Source: Neoarius graeffei
Lineage: Eukaryota > Chordata > Actinopteri > Siluriformes > Ariidae
Direction: 5' to 3'
NCBI RefSeq assembly: GCF_027579695.1
Contig: NC_083572.1
Coordinates: 16,477,415-16,541,414 of the forward strand
DNA: 64,000 bases
The notes under the pieces were generated by a model. The model saw only the letters and a list, made by a program, of their open reading frames with translations, searched no databases and had not been told where the DNA came from. Positions 54,539 through 64,000 of the stretch are shown one piece after another. The translations under genes and the position numbers were made by a program. Position 1 is the first letter of the stretch; each line of letters opens with the position of its first letter.

Positions 54539-54763
54539 GTGCTTCTTAATCCGTTTGTTTGTTTAATGATGCATGTCTGTAGAAAGGTCAGTGTTGATTT
54601 TACAGCAGCTCGAAACATGGGTCTGTCTCTTGAGGATAATCAGACAAGAAAGTGCGGCTTGTCGTGTAACCAAGAAACCGAGACTGCTTTGTCCGAAGAC
54701 TTTCCCATGGCGGAAAACGTACTGGATGTTTACAGAGCGCTGGTGTTGAAGACTCCTTCCTGA
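54539..54763 (+). other. Unassigned coding-like stretch with poly(A) signal
   Basis: The frame includes SVDFTAARNMGLSLEDNQTR and LSEDFPMAENVLDVYRALVL, ending in TGA, followed about 12 bp later by AGAATAAACAG. A weak acceptor (CTGTAG) precedes it near 54582. It could be an alternative last exon of NOL11, an exonised or captured gene fragment, or chance. It matches nothing I recognise and lies in NOL11 intron 1. Confidence 0.25.
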
Positions 54764-55093
54764 AATGTAAATAGAATAAACAGAAAGGTTCACGTTGACA
54801 ATGGAAATGTTGAACATGTTATCGCGTGGTCTGTTCTAGAGTTCAGTTGAGATTGTGTCGTACAGTGTGGCAAGTAGTGACTGCTGTCAAACAGCCTGAA
54901 TTCATAGCGACATCACTGTTTAGTGTCGGATACAGTGTCCGATTGTCTAGACTCGGGCAAGATCAGGAGCTGGAGAATATTCATGTTCTTTGCTGCGTGA
55001 TTTCAGTGTTGTGTGCTAATTCTAATCACACTATTGCTTTTCATGGAGCACTTGAACGCAGCGTTAAGTCCACTCTGTGTTGGCTGTTTGCAG

Positions 55094-55207
55094 GTTTCTG
55101 ATCAGAAGCCCCTGGGCAGCTGGGCAGTGAAACAGGGCCAACGTTTATCCTGTCCTGCTGTCTATAACGCACAGACAAACGAATACGTTGCTGTTGCAGA
55201 TGAAAAG
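55094..55207 (+). CDS. NOL11: NOL11 exon 2
   Basis: Encodes 38 residues: [20 protein letters not shown], then [26 protein letters not shown] acceptor, GTAAGT donor, phase 0. Human NOL11 has [16 protein letters not shown] at this position, nearly identical. It forms the start of the N-terminal beta-propeller-like region. Confidence 0.95.
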
Positions 55208-55296
55208 GTAAGTGAAGAGAGGCTAATGGAATGTATAAGGGACGTTGGAATATCTCATGGAACGTGTAAGGAATCTGTGCGTCTTGTTTTTTTTAG

Positions 55297-55353
55297 GTCA
55301 TCAGAGTTTGGAAAGATGAAGAACTCAATCTCGATAAAGCCTTCAAAGCAACA
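55297..55353 (+). CDS. NOL11: NOL11 exon 3
   Basis: A 57-bp exon encoding [19 protein letters not shown], phase 0, with TTTTTTTTAG acceptor and GTGAGT donor. It matches the human VLRIWNNEDVNLDKVFKAT segment. Confidence 0.95.
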
Positions 55354-55470
55354 GTGAGTGTGTTTTCCAGATCAAGAGCATGAAATAATAGTGTGTGAAA
55401 ACACCAACCTGATGCAAACTTGCTCATTCGTCTTTTGCCTGTTTTTAAACGAGTTGTGTGTTTGTGTCAG

Positions 55471-55619
55471 GTGTCAGCTGAGATATACCGGGTGCACTCG
55501 GCTCCAGAGCAGGAGTCGGTGGTGCTGTTTCAGCGCGGCGCTGTTCGACGCCTCGACTCGCTCCTCGCGGCTCCTCAGCAGCCCGTAGAGGAGGTGCTGT
55601 CACAGGAGGAGGTCATCAG
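55471..55619 (+). CDS. NOL11: NOL11 exon 4
   Basis: Encodes VSAEIYRVHSAPEQESVVLF, QRGAVRRLDSLLAAPQQP and VEEVLSQEEVI plus two bases. Acceptor GTGTCAG, donor GTGAGA, phase 2 at the end. In human NOL11 the order is [36 protein letters not shown]. The split codon is completed to Arg by exon 5. Confidence 0.95.
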
Positions 55620-55919
55620 GTGAGACGAGACACGGTGTGCACTGAACTGGCTGGTTCCATTTAGTGAAGGTCTTGATTGATGGGTTTAACAGTCATGGCA
55701 ACGGAAAATGGCCAAAAAATGAGCCATTTTGTGCTTTTAAAGGGGAAAAAAATAGTTTTGTTTGAAGATTACAGGTCCTTCAAAAGCTCCACTTTCCTCT
55801 CTTCAGGGATCCCAGACGTCCGCTATTTAGCGGAATTCCGCTATTTTCTAGCGAAAGTGTTTTTTGTTTTTTTTTTAAATCTCTTGTATATCCATTAAAA
55901 ATATGTTTAAGTAAAATGA

Positions 55920-56094
55920 CCGGGGGCGTCGTGGCTCGGGTGGCTGGGGCGCCGTGCCGTGGATCCGGGGACCCGGGTTCGGTTCCGGCCTGGGGTCGTT
56001 TCCCGGTCCCTCCCCGTCTCTCTCTCCCGATCATTTCCTGTCCTGTCTCTGCACTGTCCTATCCAATAAAGGTGAAAAAGCCCAAAAAAAAAAA
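55920..56094 (+). mobile_element. Short tRNA-derived SINE with poly(A) tail
   Basis: GTGGCTCGGGTGGCTGG (A-box-like) and GGGTTCGGTTCCGG (B box) head a GC-rich body with CCTCCCCGTCTCTCTCTCCC, ending AATAAAGGTGAAAAAGCCC and an A run. About 175 bp, unrelated to the Mermaid type. Confidence 0.7.
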
Positions 56095-56424
56095 AGACCA
56101 GCAGAATACGTTCTGATTTGGTTTGCTTGTTTAGCGATGTTTTCGTCGGCTTCGTTTGTTCTCGTTGACATTCGGGAACACTCCTTCTTCTTCTGTCGAT
56201 TTATTGGCGGTTAACAATCGATGTGTATTACCGCCATCTACCGGGCTGATCGGGAACACTCGGAAGTTAAATTGATGTAAATACCGCGAGACTGTACGCG
56301 ATAGAACGAGAAAACAATATGGCTGCGCCCATTTGCTAGAAAACATGTTTTAACTCCGTTCGTGCTTTTGTTTCTAATCCGTTGAACTTAATTTAATTCT
56401 AATGCGTTGAACTGAATTCAGAGC

Positions 56425-56566
56425 ACTGCAGGAACATCAGAAAAGCAGAAGGAAAGATCAGAGAAACAGAAGCAGAGAAAACTGGAGGAAAGACAGAATG
56501 CACCCCAGAAAAGAGCATTAAATTCCTCTGCAGTGAAACCTTTCAAAAAGAGAGAGGTTTAAATCA
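56425..56566 (+). other. Lys/Arg-rich coding-like fragment
   Basis: One frame reads STAGTSEKQKERSEKQKQRK, then LEERQNAPQKRALNSSAVKP and FKKREV with a stop. Its strongly charged make-up suggests the end of a transposon or nuclear protein, but neither flank supports a NOL11 exon. Confidence 0.25.
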
Positions 56567-57137
56567 AATATCTCCAGTATTTGCTGTACATATGTATATA
56601 TCTAATATTACTGAATCATTGATTTCTGCTCATATTCATGATTTTTGAAAAATGAATGTGGCTTATATTAGACTAGTTTTGACATTAACTTGAAACAAAA
56701 AAAAAACAAATGAGATGAACTATGGATACTATTGTTATCACAAAATCAGTGGAATATTTAGGCAAGTATATTCTTCAAAGCTACATTTTCGTCTAATTTT
56801 TATAAATTTTTTTTGCCACTTACGTCATTGATTACAAAATATGGCATCAAATAGATACACATTATTGTTAAATTCTGTTGCTTTTCTATGTTAAATCTAT
56901 GTAAAAAAAAGTGTGTTCTATAGCATCTTTAAATGTTAAAATCTCAACAGCTTCAGGCAGCCCCCTTGACCCCTGCTGATAGTTTCTTACATTCCTCTAT
57001 TTTTTTCAATTAATTACTGCTGGGATCCCTGTCTCTTGCTACAGTACAGTTGTTCAGTGTTGCCAGATTTGGCATGACTCCTAAAAATCCTTTTAAAAAA
57101 AATTAAGAATTAAATACACGGGTGATTATGGGAAATC

Positions 57138-57310
57138 GTGTGCGCTGATTGGTCAAAAAATTGGGAATATTTCTCGATAATCGCCTCTCGCAACTCGGCA
57201 GCCGAACACTTCGTCACCGTAGGTAAGGATGAATTACAAACGATGAAAGAAAGCGCTGTTCCTAAAAGCACTAAAGATGCTACGAAGTTTGGTCTAAAAC
57301 TTTTCAAAGG
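57138..57310 (+). pseudogene. Crypton-like recombinase exon fragment
   Basis: The frame contains NSAAEHFVTVGKDELQTMKE, then SAVPKSTKDATKFGLKLFKG, with AAAGGTAAGC as a possible donor. A block of the form T-K-x-A-T-K-x-x-L-x-x-F is found at the start of Crypton-type tyrosine-recombinase proteins and their QRICH1/ZMYM-like descendants in fish. The remainder is absent. Confidence 0.35.
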
Positions 57311-57594
57311 TAAGCAGGGATGAGAGTTTTCGGCGGATTTCCGCTGTTCAAGCTTTATTAACTCCAACGATGTTTACACATTATTTGTAAGTCGCCATCT
57401 TTAGTCTCGTTGAATGTGATGTAAAATTTGCGTTATCTACATTGTTATTGGTCAAAACATCGGTGTCGAGACCATAATAGCCAATCAAAAGTTTTTACAA
57501 AGACACCCACATCCGCTTTCTTTTATCAAAACGTATACATGTTCGTGAGCTGCATATCAAAAAGACGCTCCTCTAATCAGCGTGCTTTCTCAAG

Positions 57595-57850
57595 ATGCTG
57601 AATACCATTGACAAGCGAGACGAAGCGAAGGTACGTGAAATTGATGCTGGTATAAAAAAAAAAAAAAGTTAAGCAAAAGGAAAGCGAGAGAGGAGTGAGA
57701 GAGAGAGCAGAGGAGAGCCAGGTTAGAGCATGTAAAAACACAGGAGGAGCTGGCTAATGAAAGAAAAAGGAAAAAAGAGAGGACTGACGAGCTTTTGGCT
57801 TTGGCCAAGAAGCTGAATTCTAAAAGATCAAATGAAAATTTGTTTCAAAA
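57595..57850 (+). other. Degenerate coiled-coil-rich coding fragment
   Basis: Starts MLNTIDKRDEAKVREIDAG and, after shifts in an A-run and near 57730, continues VKTQEELANERKRKKERTDE and LLALAKKLNS. It is probably the tail of a transposon protein; no family is assigned. Confidence 0.25.
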
Positions 57851-58100
57851 ATAACTGGGAAAACATACAAGTGACGTGGACAATAAGATAGATAGACAGT
57901 CCCCATAAAATATGCATTTGTTTGATTCAGTACATTGAATATATGATCATTTGAATTATAGCTGACAGTGTTGATAACTGTAGAACTTGAAAGTTTCAAT
58001 AGACATTGTGAAGAACTCGTATACAAGTAATGTGGACATTAGGAAAAGGTCAGTTTGTGTAAGATATGAATGTTTTTATTTAATTCAATATATTGAATAT

Positions 58101-58475
58101 CTCATCTCATTATCTCTAGCCATTTTATCCTGTTCTACAGGGTCGCAGGCAAGCTGGAGCCTATCCCAGCTGACTACGGGTGAAAGGCGGGGTACACCCT
58201 GGACAAGTCGCCAGGTCATCACAGGGCTGACACATAGACACAGACAACCATTCACACTCTCATTCACACCTACGCTCAATTTAGAGTCACCAGTTAACCT
58301 AACCTGCATGTCTTTGGACTGTGGGGGGAAACCGGAGCACCCGGAGGAAACCCACGCGGACACGGGGAGAACATGCAAACTCCGCACAGAAAGGCCCTCG
58401 CCGGCCACGGGGCTCGAACCCGGACCTTCTTGCTGTGAGGCGACAGCGCTAACCACTACACCACCGTGCCGCCCC
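58101..58475 (-). mobile_element. Mermaid-type SINE
   Basis: Reverse-oriented. ATATTGAATAT is duplicated at 58090-58100 and 58476-58486. The head GGGGCGGCACGGTGGTGTAG ends at 58475. Confidence 0.95.
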
Positions 58476-59003
58476 ATATTGAATATATGAATTTGAATTA
58501 TTAATGGAACTGTAAATAACTGAATTTTAATGGACATTTTTTAGAAAAAACAAGTGATGTTGACAATGAGTAATAACCAGTCCACATAAAATGTAGATAT
58601 TATTTTGAATTAATGCAATACACATATTGATTTTGATGCATATTGTTCTATATCAGGGGTTTTCAAAGTGTGGGAGAGTCATCCCCCCCCTCAGAGAGCA
58701 AATAAACAACAGCGCCCCACCACCACAATTTTTGTTGTTGCTATACTTAAGGTTCCATTCGTATTTAAAAAAAAAAATGGTGGTTGTACACTATTTTTTT
58801 TCTTTTACATATTTTAAACATGTGCTTTTTGAAAACATCTTTTTTTACACATTTAAAACATCTCTGCTTTATTAAAACCTCTTTTTTAACACATTTTAAA
58901 CATCTCTGCTTTATTAAAACCTTTTTTTACACATTTTAAACATCTGTGCTTTTTAAAACATCATTTTTTTTTTACACATTTTAAACATCTCATAGCATCG
59001 TTA

Positions 59004-60504
59004 GGCCAAAAAAAAAGTGTGTTTCCGGTTACCCGCCCGACCCTAATCCGTACCGCCCGACCCTAAACTTTTTTTTCCGTTTTTTTCCCCAGTCGCGACT
59101 TTTACATATAACCCAACCGCGTGAACCGGACGTTTTTGTCACTCACTGGGAAAATCAGGGCTTTCCACAAGCGCCGGCCATACAGCTGACTACACAATTA
59201 AGTCCAGCCGGCTACTTTAATGACTTATTTTTGTAGCCCACAGGCTCTAAATATTTATTTTCGATTTTAATAAAATTAAATGTTTATCTAACGGACTGAC
59301 AATAATGTCAAACTGAACCGCACTCATTTAAGTTGTGATTCGCACTGTTTGTACCGATAATAACCACAAATTCCCCGCAGACTTAGTTGATCAGGGGAGA
59401 GTAACTCATCCGCGGCCCCGACATGCGGTGTGCGCGCGCTTGGCGGAGGCAGTAGTGTGTCGGGGCCGTCGGAGGGAACAGAAGCAGAGATAACGCTTAT
59501 TTTGTCTTTCACCTAGAGACATGATTCAAACTTTAAAACGGAGACAAAATTCTCCTGTGTGGATCTGGCATTCAACTTTTTTGCTAGGCTCTATACTTTT
59601 TGATCAGTCACAGATCAAACGCCATGATCACACCTGGAGAAATTCAGGCTTTATAATGGGTGTCTATTGCGTTACACACCAGCGGCGCTCAGGAGTTTAG
59701 AGTGGAGGCAGCCTGAAAAAAAAAAGCTCTAACTTTCTCATTTAAACTGTTTTCTCAGCCACAATTTTCACTCTACACACACAATTTTCTCAAGAGTTGT
59801 AGTCACACATTGTGTGAATCAAGACAAGTGTCTCCCTGAGCGATAGGATTTACAGTTTTTGAATGAGAAGCCTGAAAGTAAGGAGAGGACAGCCGCGCTC
59901 TCCCATAGACTCGCGTTATAAACGTGGCAGCACTTTTACTGCAAAATCAGAAAAATCACTTGTTTTTAACTCGCTCTAGTGTCCACGTTTTTTACACTAG
60001 GGACAAAAAAATTACATTAATGTGTTCATGGGAGCCTTGTAGCACTCAATGTGAAAGAATTTTGTGAATAGCTCCTTCCGTTTCCATGTAAATCAGTGTT
60101 GTTCGAGGAGAGGGAACTCTGAGAAAAAGCGCTCTTTGCTTGTTATGTTGTGTCTTTTCCCTGCACCGTTACCAAGGTGACGAGCTGCACTCGGGGAGCA
60201 GAGAGGGGTGGGGCTGCTCTCTCTCTCTCATGGTGTATTGAGCTGTTATATTTACAGAAAAATTCATGTTAAAAGGTGTCTCATGCTGCATCAGATTCAT
60301 CAGAAGGTGGTAACTCGGGTGACCTGCAAAGAAATTCATTATATTTTGTGAAATTATTCCTGTCTAAATATAGGTTATGGCAGCCATCTTGAAAAAAAAA
60401 ATTTCAAAAAAAAAAAATGCTTGCCTACCGACCCTAGTTTTGAAATCTACGTAACCAGAAAAACACACTTTTTTTTTAAATTTATTTATATATTTTTTTT
60501 GGCC
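59004..60504. mobile_element. PIF/Harbinger-type element, 1.5 kb, non-coding
   Basis: GGCCAAAAAAAAAGTGTG at the left and CACACTTTTTTT...GGCC at the right, flanked by TTA (59001-59003 and 60505-60507). CCCGACCCTA blocks near the left match CCGACCCTAG near the right. Confidence 0.75.
59156..59264. repeat. CAGGGCTTTCCAC repeat, copy 1
   Basis: About 105 bp starting CAGGGCTTTCCACAAGCGCC is nearly identical to 63896-64000. It looks like a hAT-type terminus; the far end was not found. Confidence 0.6.
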
Positions 60505-60846
60505 TTAGCTAGCACCTCTTGGCAGACAACACACTGTGGCAGTGGAGCAACTTCAGATCCAGTCCATGAAAATCCAAACTTTAAATAATCGTGGTCATAC
60601 TTCCTTCTTTTTTTTGCTTGGCCCAGACTCTGTCTCCTCACTCACTGTAGCTTTAGGTACTAAAAATCGATCCATTTTGTCTCTGGCAAAGGCTAGCTGA
60701 AGTTCGCTAAATGTCCGCAATAGTAACTTATTCTGGTTTGTTTTTCCTGACGTTGCCCCCCCGAAGAACTCTGGTGCCCCCTAAAGGAGGTGCGCCCCAC
60801 ACTTGGAAAAGCCCTGTCCTAGCTCATGTGTTTGATTCATACGCAG

Positions 60847-60904
60847 GTGGAGTTCAGTGGTGCGGGCGGAGCAGCAGCTCATCCTTCTTTTCAGCACAGA
60901 ACAG
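60847..60904 (+). CDS. NOL11: NOL11 exon 5
   Basis: Completes Arg and encodes WSSVVRAEQQLILLFSTEQ. CATACGCAG acceptor, GTACAAC donor, phase 0 at the end. It corresponds to KWTKFF...LIFITEK in the human protein. It lies 30 bp past the end of a hAT insertion (58654-60816), so that element occupies the splice-acceptor neighbourhood. Confidence 0.92.
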
Positions 60905-61087
60905 GTACAACACACTCGACTATGTTTATCAGACCACAGATTAACTTTCCTCACTTACCCCAAAATGAGTCCTGGACTGCTGATTAGCGTAGCCTCTTCT
61001 CATAGCTCTCTGTAATGTTTGTCTTGGATCACGGTGACTGATCTCCAGTAAAGAGAGAGAATGGTGGGGTTTTTGTTTGTGTTTCAG

Positions 61088-61229
61088 AAAGGAGAACACT
61101 TCGTGTACGTCCAAAGGTTCAGTCCTAACACTCTATCGAAGCACAGGTTGGAGACGGAGCCCGGCGAGTCAGCGCCCCTCAGCTACACCGCCACCTTCAG
61201 AGACGGAAACCTTCATCTGCTCTACTTGT
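61088..61229 (+). CDS. NOL11: NOL11 exon 6
   Basis: Encodes KGEHFVYVQRFSPNTLSKHR, then LETEPGESAPLSYTATFRDG and NLHLLYL plus one base. TGTTTCAG acceptor, GTAAGC donor, phase 1. The human protein has HGNYFAYVQMFNSRILTKY here. Further exons, including the C-terminal helical half, lie past the window. Confidence 0.93.
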
Positions 61230-61812
61230 GTAAGCTTCCATTTGTCATCTCTTCTTGCCGTCCTTCAGAATCGTTTCTATTCATTTTCACTGCTAGCGTG
61301 TAATTTTGTTCCAGCTGTACCATCAACCATAGGTAGAACGGCCTGAGCTGATGTGGGCTCAGCTTCAGCGATTGCATTCAGTCGTGCGACACAGGAGAAG
61401 GCAAAGTCATAAACGTTTCTCAAAGTTTTGCTGTAATATTTAAGCTATTCCACAAAATCGAGTCGTTCACGAGCTGGTAAGCCGTTTTTTAATAGATAAA
61501 AACGTCCGACGAAATCATTTCCACTTAAACAAACAGGCAAAATCACAGTAGCAATTTGTGAAAAATGCTATAATAATTCTTGAAGAAAAATATACGTTCT
61601 TACAATCAAATACTTTTCATTCCACATGTTTGTTTGTATTTTTTGGGGTTGTGTTTACAAGTCGTTTTTATTTCGTCCTCGGTTGGTTCAGCAACACGCT
61701 CTGCCTCCCCCCCCATGGTATAGAGATCTTGCAGTCACGTGACCGGAAAGTACACAGCCGCCATCTTGTCGGTAAAAAAACACCGCTGAATACTGCTGCA
61801 CTCGTGTACAGA

Positions 61813-62136
61813 ATGGATCAATTTCAACCGACGGACTACACGGCTCATTTTTCTAATGAACAGATAGCTAGATATATGTCTAAAATAAACGACCTACAGA
61901 TTAGTGACCCTTATGGCTTACCGGACGGAGTTTTCATGACCGTGGATTTTGAACTGCCGGAGGTGGAATACCCAGACGTGTATAATTACCTCATCAACTT
62001 TCCCTCGCTGTTCAGTGGTGAAGCACTGCGTGCTTATAAATCTTTGGACAGTTATCTCGACAGAAATTCAGGATTTGTCAGTCCCCCTAAGATGTGGCAT
62101 CTTGTAAAGAAGAAAATAACAATCCTCATTGAACGG
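61813..62136 (+). pseudogene. YPD-motif transposon protein, first exon (copy 3)
   Basis: Open from MDQFQPTDYTAHFSNEQIAR through VEYPDVYNYLINFPSL and GEALRAYKSLDSYLD to KMWHLVKKK, ending at a GTAAGTC donor. It is the most complete copy of this exon in the window. The catalytic part expected downstream is absent. Confidence 0.6.
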
Positions 62137-62449
62137 GTAAGTCATTTAAGTATTGAGCACTAGAACTGATGCTAGATATATCAGTAGTATCTAGCATAGC
62201 ACTGACCAGCCGATTATGGTTGAATCATACATGGCATATATATTTATTTATAAACCCTTATAAGGATTTACTACTAAGACAGTGGTAAATTCTTATAAGT
62301 TCTTTACTGTTTTTTTTTTCGTACCACACCGCTAAAGACCCAATCCACCCCCCCAACCCTTTTCTCAGGCTCCCACTTCCTGGAATTTTTTATTAGAGCA
62401 AGTCATAAACTTGTGCTGCAAATAACCACATGGATATACTGAAATAAAT

Positions 62450-62668
62450 ACATGGCGAACCTGAGATGAAATGGTCACTGCACAGGTGCCAGTGATCGTT
62501 CCTTCCAGTCGGTTCCCATGCCTTGTTCTTGTTGTTTGGATCAGCCTGGCCGATAGCAGCAATCCATTTTGCACGTCTGTCAGGGTCTCGTGGCAGCCTA
62601 TGAAACTTTCTTCCCGATTTCTGACCTCTCCTGTTGTGGCATTTATATGCCATACAACTCTCCGGCAT
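62450..62668 (-). pseudogene. THAP-domain exon of a transposon transposase
   Basis: From 62668 leftward the frame reads MPESCMAYKCHNRRGQKSGR, KFHRLPRDPDRRAKWIAAIG, then HLCSDHFISG. This is a full C2CH THAP domain: Cys at residues 5 and 10, the W of KWIAAI, and C-x2-H-F at the end. The frame continues into non-homologous sequence, since the transposase body is deleted. Confidence 0.8.
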
Positions 62669-62859
62669 TGTGGCACGGTAATATTTGAAGATTTCGGCGA
62701 AAAATAATGAAAGTCAGTGTCGGAAATATGGCGTTTAACCGACAAGATGGCGTTTGTCTACAATCTGGAGCGGATGTGACGTCACATGCAAGTGCTCCAT
62801 ATGAGCTGATATCCTAGTAGTAGAGTTGCCAATCAGAACATGCGATTGCTCATATCCAG

Positions 62860-63145
62860 TGAACGTGGATAGGCCCTTTTTTGTGGGATCTGGAGGTTAA
62901 AGAAGCAGCCTTGGGCCCATAGGGTTGCTGGTTCGATTCCTGGGACCAGCAGGGAAAAATGTGAGGGAAGTTGAGTGAATGAACAGCACTTTCTCCTCCA
63001 GAAAAAGAGCCAGTCACCAAACCCCCAACTGCTCCCTCGGTGCTGAAGCATAGCTGTCCACTGCTGTGTGCGCGCATGCACGTGCTCATTGCTTAAATGC
63101 AGAGGCAGAATTTCACTGTGCTTGAGTATACATATGATAAATCAA
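62860..63145 (+). mobile_element. tRNA-derived SINE, third type
   Basis: GATCTGGAGGTTAAAGAAGC (A-box-like) and GGTTGCTGGTTCGATTCCTG (B box) are followed by AACAGCACTTTCTCCTCC and a tail with TTTCACTGTGCTTGAG. The body resembles a SINE common to many teleosts. Target duplications were not resolved. Confidence 0.65.
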
Positions 63146-63149
63146 GGCT

Positions 63150-63895
63150 GTTTCTTCTTCGGTTGGTCTAAATCCAAAACGGCTTCCTGTTCACTTGTAC
63201 ACTCGCTACATACGGCGTAACATAACGAGGGTGTAGGGAGTGGAATGCGCTCTGTGTCTGGGGGGGATAATGAACTTGCATCTAGTTGTTTTTTAAATTT
63301 GGAAAGTTGGCACGGTATTTTTAAACAATGTTGAGTGTGCTGTAAATGTCATATAGTCTAAGCTTTCATAGACTGAGGCCATCCTTAAAAAAAATCCGTT
63401 TCCTGTCCACCGGGTGAGCAAAAAAATTTTCAGTCGGGAGGGAGGGATTTTTTTTTTTTAAATATATGGATGGATAAGAAATTGCAGTGCTGTTTGCTTT
63501 TTCTTTCAGTACTTTATTATTACAAAAGCAGACACATTTAATAAAATATGACAGTTTAATCAACTGAAACTTTAAGTTAGCATTTTAAATGCTGACTGCA
63601 ACATTTGCAAAACTTGTACAAAGGTACTTAAAATGTCCGACACACGGACTTTTTGTAGTTCTAAATCGAGCGTTAGGCCTAGTGCGGATGAAATTACACT
63701 ATTAAAATGATCACTGAATGATTTGTTTTTCTGAATCTTTACTATTTTGTTGTTCGCTAGAATACCATTTTGCGATTTCACACTTAAGCAAATGTTTGAA
63801 AACTCCGGATCTCCTTCCTTCATGGTGGCTGCCGTTTTTTTGTGCCGCACGGCGCATGCGCAGAGCTGATTCAGTTCTATATTCTGCGTGGAATG
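63150..63895. other. NOL11 intron sequence, no gene seen
   Basis: A 121-codon open frame on - (63937 to 63572) overlaps the repeat terminus at 63896 and shows no recognised domain or splice context, so it is not called. Confidence 0.3.
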
Positions 63896-64000
63896 CAGGG
63901 CTTTCCACAAGCGCCGGCCATACAGCCGACTACACAATTAAGTCCAGCCGGCTACTTTAATGACTTTTTGTAGCCCACAGGCTCTAAATATTAATTTTCG
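63896..64000. repeat. CAGGGCTTTCCAC repeat, copy 2, cut by the window end
   Basis: Nearly identical to 59156-59264, starting CAGGGCTTTCCACAAGCGCC. Probably the start of a hAT-type element. Confidence 0.6.

Larger units (their letters stand above)
58654..60816. mobile_element. hAT-type non-autonomous element hosting a Harbinger element
   Basis: CAGGGGTTTTCAAAGTGTGG at the left mirrors CCACACTTGGAAAAGCCCTG at the right. The flanks TTCTATAT and TCCTAGCT are only partly alike but fit the hAT preference for nTCTAGAn. An element with TTA flanks is inserted at 59004-60504. Confidence 0.7.
61722..62798. mobile_element. THAP/YqaJ-type element, copy 3, two convergent gene starts
   Basis: Same ends as copies 1 and 2, AT at 61720-61721 and 62799-62800. 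Unlike them it keeps a THAP exon on - near the right end and has no LINE piece. The centre (62170-62360) is AT-rich, non-coding. It is therefore a separate deletion product of the same parental element. Confidence 0.78.

Noticed and set aside
52681..62136. The MDQFQ...YPDVYNYL proteins as host genes
   Set aside because: They occur three times inside AT-flanked elements with identical ends and lack their downstream parts.
63572..63937. 121-codon - frame
   Set aside because: It runs into the CAGGGCTTTCC repeat terminus, has no domain I recognise and no splice context.

Overview
This is vertebrate genomic DNA, almost certainly from a teleost fish. It holds split genes with GT-AG introns, very dense Tc1/mariner, hAT, PIF/Harbinger and TTAA-type DNA transposons, and several copies of a tRNA-derived SINE of the Mermaid type known from fish. 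The mix of Mermaid SINEs and this Tc1 family makes me think of a catfish (Siluriformes), but that is a guess.

Two host genes are supported, both on the + strand. (1) The 3' half of a PITPNC1 (RdgB-beta phosphatidylinositol transfer protein) orthologue: constitutive exons at 8201-8296, 13556-13711 and 15804-15867, then two alternative last coding exons, 17360-17610 (short C-terminus) and 19746-20056 (long, Ser/Pro-rich C-terminus). A long AT-rich putative 3' UTR follows, to a poly(A) signal near 28666. (2) The 5' half of a NOL11 (nucleolar protein 11, small-subunit processome) orthologue: exons at 44667-44813, 55094-55207, 55297-55353, 55471-55619, 60847-60904 and 61088-61229, continuing past the window. 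PITPNC1 followed by NOL11 in tandem is also the order on human chromosome 17, which supports both calls.

Most of the rest is mobile DNA, much of it nested. Region 1-8 kb: Tc1-type elements, a 709-bp TTAA-flanked perfect-hairpin element, a THAP/YqaJ-type transposon (ISL2EU-like) inserted inside a diverged relative, and a 2.3-kb piggyBac-like element. 8-20 kb: PITPNC1 exons, a TIR element carrying a Harbinger MITE, two Tc1 copies and two hairpin elements that bracket the short alternative exon. 20-29 kb: putative 3' UTR with two more long hairpins and a Tc1 relic carrying a RecQ-bearing element. 29-38.5 kb: four Tc1/mariner copies, a hAT-Charlie copy keeping a BED finger, SINEs and a retroelement of possible Penelope type. 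38.6-44.4 kb: one old Tc1-type MITE split by three insertions; the largest holds a hAT element with two SINEs and has an inverted partial duplicate 1.5 kb upstream. 45.1-51.3 kb (NOL11 intron 1): a Tc1 copy split by a LINE fragment, split by a 4.3-kb hAT, which itself holds four further elements. 51.7-64 kb: more THAP/YqaJ-type elements, Harbinger and hAT elements and SINEs between NOL11 exons.

The transposon genes are broken nearly everywhere. The host-gene story is the pair of mutually exclusive PITPNC1 C-termini set among hairpin-forming elements. The genome-evolution story is the nested chronology, the repeated deletion derivatives, and a THAP/YqaJ-type element that has picked up the start of a LINE and then moved. 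All family names rest on recognition by eye; no database search was run.
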